Assembly (NCBI RefSeq): GCF_020360975.1
Contig: NW_025408670.1
Location: 682,001 to 746,000 of the forward strand
Length of the DNA: 64,000 bases
Direction: 5' to 3'
From: Hirsutella rhossiliensis
Taxonomy: Eukaryota; Ascomycota; Sordariomycetes; Hypocreales; Ophiocordycipitaceae
A program made the translations under genes and the position numbers. Below, in pieces: positions 1-9,856 of this stretch (its first letter is position 1; every line of letters starts with the position of its first letter). A model generated the notes under the pieces. That model made no database searches. It was given only the letters and a program-made list of their open reading frames with translations, and was not told the origin of the DNA.

Positions 1-24
1 TAATAACTGCGTTTTCCGATACTT

Positions 25-153
25 TTATATACTAATATATTACTAATAAATTCTATTATAAATCCTACCTTATACTCCTTCTTCCCTTATATTACGTAGT
101 CTTACGTAATTCCTTAATTTCCTAAAATTCCGCTTTTACTTATATACCTTAAG
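25..153 (+). repeat. Inverted fragment of the copia LTR
   Basis: This stretch is the reverse complement of the first part of the LTR found at 2094-2230, including the conserved tract around ttccgcttttacttatatac. It therefore lies opposite to the LTRs of the copia element downstream and is not one of its pair. It may be the end of a second element that continues to the left of the window, or a solo LTR fragment. Confidence 0.75.
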
Positions 154-2088
154 ATAAGCTTTAGTAATTTATTTAGTAACTCGCTACCCTTAGTTTTAAG
201 CATTATAAGGAAAACCCTAGGCACCCCCTAAAACGCCTATAAGTAGTTTGCCCCTTTATTTAATAAGGATAAGCTTCTTCCCTTATTACTACGCGACCTA
301 GATAGGGCTATCTTCCTTAATAAAACTAAGATAATAACTAGCGTCCTTAGGCTTATATAGATCGCTACTATCCTAGCCGACGTCGTTAATAAGCTCCTAT
401 TTAAATAGGTAGCCTTTATAGACGCCGAGATACTAAAGATCGTCGCTACAATTACTAATATAAAGTACCTCCCTACCTATTTAAAGATATTTAAGGCTAC
501 CGCTATAGAGGAGCGTAAGGCTACTAGTATACTAGGAACTTATAAGTTTAAAGAGAACCTTAAGCGTACCCCGGCTAGAACTAAAGGAACTAGTATAGTA
601 GACCTTACCTTCGACGAGCTATTAAGGAACCTATTCGCTAAACGCTTACTTACCGCCGCCGCGGCCTTACCCTTTACTCCCTTTAAGTAGGCTAACTTAT
701 TTACTAAGGAATAAGCCCTAATACTAGTTTAATAAAAGCTTAACCCCTTCTAGGTTCTAAGCTATAGAAAGCCTAAACTATTCCCTATTATACCTTTAAT
801 AGTATATTATAATAACCTAGGCGATATAAACGGCTATATAGGTATTATTTACTCTAGGTTAAAAGCGCTAGTTTATAGAGCCTTAAACGCGGCCGTAATT
901 TAAGTAAATCTATTTACCGCTATCTATAAGGACGCCGACGCTAACCTCTTACTTAGCTAGTACGCCGCCCTTACTAGAGTGCTTACTAGCTTTATCTATT
1001 AGTTTACTTTCGCCGCTTACCTCCTAGATAACTCGCTTAAGCTCGCTACGGTATATTAAAGAGCCGCTTATATTAGCCCCCTATATACGCTAGTAGTAGC
1101 CCGCCCTTATACGGCTAACGTAATAGCCTAATTTAACTTATTAAACTAAAAGTTTACTAACGTATACTTAAGCGGATTCTAGAACCTAGGCCTAACTATA
1201 TAAGTACTAGTAGTAGTAATCTATAATTAAACTCTAGCTTCTTATAACGGACTAGTTATAATACTCTTAGTAGAACTAGCCCTAAATAACGCCTATAGAG
1301 TACCTATCTATAAAGCCTCCGATATATAAGATACCTTAGCTAACGTACTAGTAGGCCCTAAGGAACTAATAAAAGAGGAAGCTAAGGAGGAGATCCCTTA
1401 CCCTACCCTTACCTTTATAGCGTAAGATAGTCGGTTACTAGGTTAGCTTTATTATATCCCTAGCCCTATTTATTTTATTACTAGCTTAGCTATAGAGCGC
1501 CCTTAGTTATAATTAGTTTTCCCTAGCTTAGCTATATTATACCCTCGGCCTTACTTATTTATTACCTTAGTCTAGCTACTTAGCGCCCTTAGTCCTTAGT
1601 AGTATTTTACTCTTAGCTTAGCCGCCTCGCGCCCTTAATATTAGTCGTACTAAGATATATTCTAAATAAGATATAAGTTATTTTTTATACTAACCTTAGA
1701 AATCTATATAACTTTACTACGATTCCCTATTAGTATAACTCCCGCTTAAATACTATAGGAAACTAATAAGGATATTAGTTAACTCTTTCGCCTTAGGTAT
1801 TTATTATAGGATACCCTATAGCTAATAATCTAGGTACTTATAACGATATTTACTTCTTTTAAGGAAGTTACCCTTAACTCCTTAAAGCTCCTTATAAAAA
1901 AAGGAACTTAGAAGCTACTAAGTAAACTCTAGGAAATTACCTAGAAATCCTAGAAATAATAATTAAGCGGATTATATAGATATTTTACGGAGATTTCCCC
2001 TAGGGATATATTATATAGGGAATATACTATAATTTCCTAAGTAATAATAGCTCTTTAAGGACTATACTAAGATTTCCCTAAGAAGTTA
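154..2088. other. Unidentified RIP-degraded repeat segment
   Basis: About 1.9 kb with no surviving frame. Composition is RIP-like but slightly richer in CG than the copia body. Short plus-strand stretches look protein-like when stops are ignored, but I could not match them to gag, RT, integrase or transposase motifs. The copia element at 2094-7115 inserted at its right edge, so 7116 onward may be its continuation. Confidence 0.4.
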
Positions 2089-2093
2089 CTATA

Positions 2094-2661
2094 TCTTAAG
2101 GTATATAAGCAAAAGCGGAATTTTAGGAAATTAAGGAATTACGTAAGATTACGTAATAGAGGGGAAGAAGGAGTATAAGGTAGGATTTTTAACGGAATTT
2201 ATTAGTAGTATATTAGTATATAGAAGAGGTGTTAAAGTTAATAATTCTCTATCTATCTACTAGCGGACATACTATCTTATATAGACAATTATAGCTAAAC
2301 GGAAGAACCTTTTAGGACTAGATTTAGGCTGCCGTATAGCCCTAAGACTAGGGAATTCCGTAATGCCTCGAGTAAATCTAGAAGTATCTTAGTTCTACTA
2401 ATATTCGTGTTTAAAGGAGGTTAGTCGTGCCGGTATTCTTAAGAGGTCTTAGCTAGTATTCTAAGCTAGCTCTATTCCTTCGATTCCCGATTATACGATA
2501 ACCGGCAACCCGTTTAATATATAATAATATATAAAATAACGAGCGATTCTTACTTTATAGGATAAGATTTTATCTATAATTAATATACTACTTATTAGCT
2601 TATATAATCGGGAGAGTATATTATAGCTACTTTATTTATAGTAGGAACACCGTTCCTTATA
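2094..2661 (-). repeat. 3' LTR of copia element 1
   Basis: 568 bp, matching 6548-7115 in the same orientation along nearly its full length; the differences I see are mostly transitions. It runs from tcttaagg to ccttata, with short inverted ends. The purine tract of the internal domain follows at 2662 (seen as gcctccctt on the plus strand). Confidence 0.85.
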
Positions 2662-2999
2662 GCCTCCCTTAAAGAGTAGATTTATATACTCTTTACTAAT
2701 TTATTTATAGTAGTATATATATAGGTAAAAACTAATTTAGGAAAACTATTCTTATACCTTAATAGGATATATAAAACCTATTCTTTCTTAAGAAAAAAGA
2801 ATCCTTAGGTATATACTAATAAAAACCTATAGTAGGAAAAATCTATAGTTATAATAATTATTTATAGGATAACCTTATATAAGGTAAAACCTATTATTGC
2901 TAGGAAAATCTTAATAGATAAAAACCTAGTAAATATTTCTCTAGGAAACCTAAAAAGGAAAAACCTAGTAAGGGAAAGATATAGAAAGTATAAGAAATA

Positions 3000-3680
3000 T
3001 TTAAAAACCCTTTTTAATTGCTTAGGAACTTATATTAAGGATAGACCGTCTTTAAATTTATAGAGTAATCTAAGTCTTAATTCCTTTATAAATATATTAG
3101 CTATATTATCTTCTAATTTAATATAAAAAACTCTAATTTCCCCTTCTCTTATACTAGTTCTAGTATAGTAATAGGCTAATCTTATATACTTAGACCGTTT
3201 ATAAAATTCCGGATTTTCTACTAATTTAATAGTAGTAGTATTATCCGTTAAAATAGGAGGTATAGTATTAAGAATCTTAATAGATAGATCCTTAGTAATA
3301 TTTTTATAAAGCATATTTAAATAAACAGCTTCTTTATTTGCCTCCCTAAGGCTAATATACTCTACTTCGTAGGTAGAAAGGGTAACGGCTTTCTACTTAG
3401 AGTAAGCCTAGCTTATTATATTATTATATATATAAAAACAGTAACCGGAAAAGGATTTTCCGTCCGTTAAATCCGACGCCTAGCTAGAGTCGGTAAAACC
3501 CTTTATATATAGATAGGTAAAAGGGATATTATAATTATATTTAATCTTTAGGCTAGGAAATTTATTTAAATATTTCTAAATTATATTTAAAGCCTTAAAA
3601 TACGTCTAGTCGGGCTTAGCCGCGAATCTAGCGTAGGAAATTATAGAATATAAGATATCTAGCCTAGTAAATAAGGCTAA
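3000..3680 (-). pseudogene. Copia RNase H domain relic
   Basis: The 94-codon minus-strand frame at 3030-3314 is the only long ATG frame left in the block. It carries the copia RNase H C-terminal pattern: a lead-in TTTIKLVENPEFYKRSKYI, then EGEIRVFYI and NIANIFIKEL, matching the family pattern of an EG-I-V-Y stretch followed by ADIFTK-L. The domain upstream (to about 3680) is broken by stops. Survival of this frame is probably chance, because it had few CpA or TpG sites to lose. Confidence 0.8.
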
Positions 3681-3699
3681 GTATAATAGCGATCCTATT

Positions 3700-4750
3700 T
3701 CTTTCTAAAATTATAATATATCTTCCTTAAAAGGTAATTCCTTTACTTTTATAAGCTTAAAGCCTACTATAGCGGGTAAATTCGAAGTTCCTAAACCTTC
3801 TTTATTAAATTCCTTTAATTTATTTAAGGTATAATTTTCTTAGGATATATATAGCTCTTTATTTTCTCGGTTTATTATAATATTTAGACCTAAGAAGTCT
3901 TTTATATCTCCTAAGATAGTAAAATCTAGGAATTTAGATAATTCTTTAAATAATCTTTCTTTTATTATAGATTTAAAGGGCCCTACTATAAGAAAGTCGT
4001 CGACGTAAATTGCTAAGGCTATACTATAGTCCTTATTTATAAATACTCCTTTATCTATTAAAAGAGGAAGAAATCCGAGATTATTTAGTATAATTTTTAA
4101 ATAATTATACTAGAGCTTAGGACTTTATTTTAGGCTATATAATGCTTTCTTTAGCTTTGCTTTAATATAACCGGTTTTATATAGGTCTAGGAATTTAGTT
4201 AATTTAATTCCTTTAGCTCTATAAGCTAATCTATATTTTAAATAATATTCTTTAAGAGCGTATTCTTCGTAGCCTATAGGAAGATCGATATATACTTCGC
4301 TATCTATATCGGTATATATAAAGACATTTATTATATCTATTTATAAAGCTTCGAATTCGTTAATAGAGGCTAAAACAAGTAGAATTCTAATAGATTTAGG
4401 TCTAGCTATAGTTAAGAAGGTATCTAGGAAATCTAAGCTATAGATCTACTTAAATCCCTATATTACGAAACGGGCTTTATATTTTATTATATTATTTTAA
4501 CTATCCTTCTTAATAGTATAGACCTAGCGGCCTCCTATAGCCTCCTATCCCTAGGAGGTAGGAAAATTCCTAAGTTTTATATTTAATTAGTAAGCTAATT
4601 TCCTTAATTATAGCTTCTTTCTAAAATACTACTTTAAGGCTATTTATTGCCTATTTATAGGTCTTTAGAATTTTTAGATCCTAATTTTCTATACTAGCTA
4701 GAATTAACTTTATAAAATCGTAGTTTAGAAATAAATTAACGTTAGGTATT
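3700..4750 (-). pseudogene. Copia reverse transcriptase relic
   Basis: Ignoring stops, the minus strand gives the copia RT core. The active-site motif IYVDDFLIVGPF is encoded at about 3980-4010 (YVDD at 3996-4007), followed by a conserved LGDIKDFLGLNI stretch. The catalytic YVDD is intact here, unlike in the other three RT relics of the window, because its codons (TAC GTC GAC GAC) contain no TpG. Numerous stops make the domain non-functional. Confidence 0.8.
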
Positions 4751-4849
4751 CGATATAGTTAGAATCGAACCCTTCTAGCTTCTTAGGTAATTCTACTACT
4801 ATTTTACTAGTAGTAGGAATAGGATCGTTATTTAGAGACTCTTCCTTTA

Positions 4850-5800
4850 TAGAGGGCGAGGACTTTTATCTCTAGGTTCTTTAGTAGCTTCCTCTATAGG
4901 GATATAGCTTTCTAGCTTATCTTTATTTAGAATAGAATTAAAATTAAAGGTATTATTACTACTAGAGATTTCTAGATTTTTTATAAATTTATTTTCTAGT
5001 ATAGTAATATCTCTAGAGATAGTAATCTTTCTCTTAGAAAAATCCTAGATTTTATATATATTTTCTAAATAGCCTACTATTATTCCCTTAAAAGCTCTAT
5101 TATCTAGCGTATCTTTAAGGTCTTTATTCTTATAATATATAAGGCTTCCGAAGGTCTTAATTTTATTTAAGGTCTCGAAGGGTAGTATTATATTATCCCT
5201 CTTTTTTATAGGACTTTTAAATCCTATCGTAGAATGCGGTAATCTATTATATAAATAGGTAGCTATTAAAATAGCTTCTCCCTATAGATATTTAAGAAGC
5301 CTAGTAGTAAATAAAAGAGCTTATACTCTTTCTAATATAGTACGATTTATTCTTTCTATTCTACCGTTAGATTCTAGCGTCCTAGGAGGACTAGAATTAA
5401 AGGTAATTCCTTCTTTTTCGCAATAGAGCTTTATTTTATATATAAATTCTTTAGCATTATTAGAAAATGCTTCTCTAATCCTAGTATTTTTAGGGTTATT
5501 TTCTACCCTATTTTTAAATTCTAGGAACCTATCTAGAGCTTCTCCCTTTTTTCAAAGAAGGTATATTTCTAGATATCGGGTTCCTACGTCTAGGAAAGAA
5601 ATATAATAGTAATATTTATTATAAGTAGGCACTTTAATTAGCCCCTAAATATCTAATACTATTTTTTCTAAATAAGAATAAGACTTATATAAAGGTTATT
5701 TATTAACCTTATTCGTTGCTTTAGCTTTAATATATATTTCGTATTACCTTATTTTATTTTCCTCTTTTAAAGGCATTTCTATATCCTTATTATATCTTTT
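4850..5800 (-). pseudogene. Copia integrase relic
   Basis: The minus strand gives the integrase core with stops. YYYYISFLDVGTRYLEIYLL lies near 5560-5620 (the first Asp region), then NPKNTRIREAFSNNAKEF, and the DDE-Glu context ESNGRIERINRT near 5340-5400, followed by LLKYL-GEAILIATYLYNRL. In the family the second catalytic Asp lies in SDNGGEF; here that site reads SNNAKEF, so it appears mutated. Position upstream of RT fixes the element as Ty1/copia. Confidence 0.82.
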
Positions 5801-6043
5801 TAATATTTCTAAAATAGCCCTACTATTTATATGCCCTAAGCGTAAGTACTAAGTATAAAAATCTATATCCTTTGCTTTTAAAGACGTAATAAGGATTAAT
5901 TAGCTTTCTAATAAAGGTTCTATAGGAATATAATATAATTTATTTCTAAGAAATCCTTTAGTAAGGACCTTAGCCTTATTATCTAATAAAAGGACTTTAT
6001 TTCCTCCTATTAAGGCATAGGTATTATTAAAATAAGATTAAGA

Positions 6044-6424
6044 TAGTAAGCTAGCTTAGAATGCTAGCTAAGACCTCTTAAGAATACCGGCACGACTAAC
6101 CTCCTTTAAATATAAATATTAGTAGAACTAAGATACTTCTAGATTTACTCGAGGCATTACGGAATTCCCTAGTCTTAGGGCTATATAGCAGCCTAAATCT
6201 AGTCCCGAAAGGTTCTTCCGTTTAGCTATAATTATCTATATAAGACAGCATGTCCGCTAGTAGATAGATTAAGAATTATTAACTTTAACACCTCTTCTAT
6301 ATACTAATATACTACTAATAAATTCCGTTAAAAATCCTACCTTATACTCCTTCTTCCCCTCTATTATATAGTCTTATATAATTCCTTGATTTCCTAAAAT
6401 TCCGCTTTTGCTTATATACCTTAA
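6044..6424 (+). repeat. Inverted copia LTR fragment inside the element
   Basis: 381 bp that is the reverse complement of about 6551-6950, so it forms a head-to-head inverted repeat with the 5' LTR across a spacer of about 125 bp (6425-6547). It occupies the place where gag and protease should be. It may come from insertion of a second copy in opposite orientation, or from rearrangement. Such a large inverted repeat could extrude as a hairpin. Confidence 0.8.
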
Positions 6425-6532
6425 AAGAAGGTAAAAGAGGTTAAGGGGAATTTCGAAAGGAATTTTAATTGAATATTTCGACGAGGAATTTTAAAGGTAT
6501 AAGTAGTTAATTTCCTAGCTTAAAAGGAGTAA

Positions 6533-6547
6533 GCCGGGCTTATAACC
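6533..6547 (-). other. Primer binding site, half-tRNA-iMet type
   Basis: Directly inside the 5' LTR the minus strand reads ggttataagcccggc. Copia-family elements commonly prime from the anticodon half of initiator tRNA-Met, whose complement contains GGTTATGAGCC. The single G-to-A difference fits RIP. The same motif sits inside the LTR of the second copia element near 62006, which supports the call. Confidence 0.65.
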
Positions 6548-7115
6548 TCTTAAGGTATATAAGCAAAAGCGGAATTTTAGGAAATTAAGGAATTATATAA
6601 GACTACGTAATAAAGGGGAAGAAGGAGTATAAGGTAGGATTCTTAATAGAATTTATTAGTAGTATATTAGTATATAGAAGAGGTGTTAAAGTTAATAATT
6701 CTCTATCTATCTACTAGCGGATATGCTGTCTTATATAGACTATTATAGCTAAACGGAAGAACCTTTCGGGACTAGATTTAGGCTACCGTATAGCCCTAAG
6801 ACTAGGGAATTCCGTAATACCTCGAGTAAATCTAGAAGTGTCTTAGTTCCACTAATATTCGTGTTTAAAGGAGGTTGGTCGTGCCGGTGTTCTTAAGAGG
6901 TCTTAGCTAGTATTTTAAGCTAGCTCTATTCCTTCGATTCCCGATTATACGATAACCGGTAACCCGTTTAATGCATAAGGATATATAAAATAACGAGCGA
7001 TTCTTACTCTATAGGATAAGATTTTGTCTATAGTTATTATACTACTTATTAGCTTATATAATTAGGAGAGTATATTATAGCTGCTTTATTTATAGTAGGA
7101 ACACCGTTCCTTATA
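6548..7115 (-). repeat. 5' LTR of copia element 1
   Basis: 568 bp, the partner of 2094-2661. On the minus strand the element starts at 7115 and this LTR ends at 6548, where the primer site begins. The flank ctata (7116-7120) repeats the pentamer left of the other LTR. Confidence 0.85.
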
Positions 7116-7530
7116 CTATAAGAATATAGTAGGGAAATTATAAAGAAATACTTATACGTACCTAAGGAGAATACTAAGAAATATTACTAATATACTATAT
7201 TACTATTATACGATTATAAGGTTAAGATATTACTTAGTTAAAGCCCTAAGTAAGGTCTTATACTTACTATAGTATATATAGAGGATAGAGAACCTATTAA
7301 ATCTTAGGTAAGTAAAGAAAAATATATATAGTTATTACTACTCTTACTTTAACTTATAAGACTAGTAGCTAGTCTATATTTAACGCGCGTAATACTATAT
7401 AGTAGCTAGTCTATATAATATATTTAATTATATATAGTAGCTAGTCTATTTAATTACCCGTTTAACCTATACCGGATCTAGGTAGATAGCTAGGTTAAAG
7501 TGCTAGCCCTATACTAACGGACTAGTATAT
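7116..7530. other. Degenerate AT-rich segment with a short tandem motif
   Basis: No coding potential. The 14-bp core agtagctagtctat occurs three times, starting at 7364, 7401 and 7436 (spacings 37 and 35 bp). The segment lies between the copia element and the gypsy 3' fragment. It may be part of the sequence into which the copia element inserted, or a divergent internal part of the gypsy element. Confidence 0.45.
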
Positions 7531-9033
7531 AATAAAAGCTATTTTAAAAGTTAACTATAAACTTTCGCTACTAATAATAATATAAATATACCTAATATTT
7601 TATATCTTATTATTAGAACCAGCGTTATAAAATAATAAACTATAAGAAAAGATTAAAGTTAATAACGATTAAGAATATAAAGCTAAATAAATCCTAGACG
7701 TTTAAAGATAAGGTTGGTAATAGGAATACCTAGTAGAATAGAAAGGATATAGACTAGAGGAAAATATATAGGAACCTACTAAATATCTAACCTATTATAG
7801 TTCGCTCCTTTAATAATTTAATTAATAAAGATTAACCTCTTAATAAAATAGGATTTTCCGGTACCGACGAATCCCTAAGTAACCTAAATTAGGCTAAAAT
7901 AAAAGGAGATAACGATACCTAGGAGTATAAGGAATCCTAATCCTTAACGAAGTCTAAAGGTAACCGATCGTTATAAGGGGTAAGCGGCCGCGCCTCCTCT
8001 ACCTATTACCGCTCCTTCTCGACCTCCTCTTTCTCGATATACTTTAACTCCTTAACGTTATCGATACTATAAGAGATCGCTTATATTATTTTCTCGAACT
8101 ATAGTTTCTTTTATTTTTAAAGATAAAGGACCTTTATCTCTACCTCCTTTAGCTCTTATTTAAACTTAATATATTAATTAGCGATATTATATAGCTAAGA
8201 GGATAATACGCCCCCGATATTATAATAAGAAATATTTTAGCGTACGTATATAATATATTGTTCGGAGTTTAGCGCTACCTAATAATTATTAAAGCTATAG
8301 CTTCTATAAGTAGAGTATATAAGAAGAGTTATAATCGTAGGATTTAAGAGGATCGCGTATAATAGAGCGTTACGACGTTTAGTAGAACGAGCTTTCGGTT
8401 TCTATTTAAGAACTTAGTTAGGCGATATAACGGGCTATAGTATAAAGAAAGGAGAAGAATATACTTATAAGAGGAAGTCTAGTCGGAAGGTAGTAGGGCG
8501 GCTAAAGTAGGTCTTAAGGATAAGACTAAAAAGAGGGGAGACCTTATATTACGAACCGACTAAGTATTAGTTATATAGGACCGTGCTATTAGTAGAAAGG
8601 TATAGGATAGACGTATAATAGGCCGGTTATATTATATAACCTATAAGGTAATTATTTAGATTACTAAGTAATTAAGGTAATTAAGGTAAGTAAGGTAATT
8701 ATTAATTATTAAGGATAATTAACGATCTATAAATAGTATTACCTTATTTACTAAATAATCTACGAAAGACTACTAGGTATATAAGGACGCTTAATTTTAC
8801 TCCTTTAAACTAAATAGCTCGATAGCTTTTAATATATTATAATTATTACGATCTTTATTACGATCTTATCTTTAATTCTAATTACTTAATTACTTAGTTA
8901 TAGTCTATAGTCTATAACCTCTAACTTATTACTAACGTAATATACTTATTATTACTTAGACCACGCCCTATTATATCTACTAATATAAACCCCTCGATAG
9001 GTTTATCCCTTAAGAATAATACCGGTCGTTATA
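7531..9033 (+). mobile_element. 3' part of a chromodomain Ty3/gypsy element with LTR
   Basis: The stretch 7531-7790 aligns by eye with 57725-58015 of the complete gypsy element on the right (shared gttaactataaactttcgc and following text). Ignoring stops, the plus strand encodes a chromodomain near 7675-7770: ILDV, then EYLVE, KGYRLEENI and EPTKYL. In the family this reads ILDSR, YLVKWKGY, TWEPxxNL. The tail 7800-8544 parallels 58020-58733, and the LTR follows at 8545-9033. The 5' half (LTR, gag, RT) is missing from the window. Confidence 0.8.
8545..9033 (+). repeat. 3' LTR of the gypsy remnant
   Basis: About 489 bp. The last part (ctcgataggtttatccctta ... ccggtcgttata) is nearly identical to the ends of the LTRs at 51371-51842 and 58734-59204. 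The first half diverges more. A purine tract (aaaaagaggggag) precedes it, as expected for a 3' LTR. Confidence 0.75.
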
Positions 9034-9839
9034 TTAGGGCCTTCTACTAGACCTTATAGCGATCGAATTATAGCTAGAACCTTTTCTTAAGGTTATAAAA
9101 GGAGTCCTTTATATCCTAGTATTGTTTATTATAGCCTATTTACCCTATAAGGAATATAGCCTTAGTTTTATCTTCTTATTAAAAAGGTCTCTCTTTAAGG
9201 TTAATAATAAATTACTCCTAGTCTAGCTATTAGGGCTATTTAAGCTCCTTTATACCGTCTAAGTTAGTATATTCCTAAATCTTATAAGTCTAGGCCTACG
9301 ATTTAATCCCTTTAATCTATAGGGTCTAATTAAGGCTTTCCTTTAGTCTTACGATATAATTATCCCCTCTTACTTCCTTTAACGTTATCTAAGGAAAATT
9401 AAAGGTTCTAGCTTAATAAGTAATATCCTTCTTTAAGGGATATATAATTTATATAATTCGTATATTTCTAGTAGTGCCCCTTAGTATAGCTAGGTTCCTT
9501 GCCTTAATACTATAATTTAAGCGTTATAACGGCATTAATAGCTCGTAAATAGCTTTAAAGGTAATATCGGCGGGCAAACGATAATCTAGCTATATAGACC
9601 GGGCTTATAACTCTTAAGCAGGGGCTTAAGAGCATAGTAGAAGAAGTAGGGGCATAGAAAGGTAAATTTTATAATGCATATCTTAGTCTATCTATTAGGA
9701 TAAGGGAGGGGCTTATATAGGTATAGTAACTATATATAGCTAGCTAAAGGAGGGCATTAGGATATTCCTATACCTAAGTTAAGCCTATATAATGTCCTTA
9801 GGCTAGGGGAGTTATATTAGTTAGGCAGGCTTCCTTATG
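9034..9839. other. Unidentified RIP-mutated sequence at the block edge
   Basis: AT-rich with few CA or TG dinucleotides; no readable frame and no domain I could recognise on either strand. CA/TG frequency rises toward 9840, where the truncated PAD pseudogene begins. It may be the transposon that removed the 3' end of that gene. Confidence 0.4.
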
Positions 9840-9856
9840 CATAACTATTAGGTCTA

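Larger units (their letters stand above)
2094..7115 (-). mobile_element. Ty1/copia LTR retrotransposon, RIP-inactivated
   Basis: A 5.0 kb element read on the minus strand. Two 568-bp direct LTRs (2094-2661, 6548-7115) bound it, and the pentamer ctata at 2089-2093 and 7116-7120 is a good target-site duplication. Next to the right LTR is a primer site like the half-tRNA-iMet site used by copia elements. Next to the left LTR the minus strand carries a purine tract (aagggaggc). Order on the minus strand is integrase, reverse transcriptase, RNase H, which is the Ty1/copia order. All domains contain stops. The expected gag and protease region is largely missing; an inverted LTR fragment (6044-6424) sits there instead. 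The element cannot be autonomous. Confidence 0.88.
1..9840. other. AT-rich, RIP-mutated retrotransposon block (left)
   Basis: The whole stretch is very AT-rich and the dinucleotides CA and TG are nearly missing, while CG survives in places (for example the cgccgccgcgg run near 655). That is the footprint of repeat-induced point mutation, which turns CpA into TpA on both strands. Only one ATG-initiated reading frame over 60 codons remains (3030-3314). The block contains recognisable Ty1/copia and Ty3/gypsy relics, listed separately. It ends abruptly near 9840, where CA and TG reappear and GC content rises. Confidence 0.9.
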
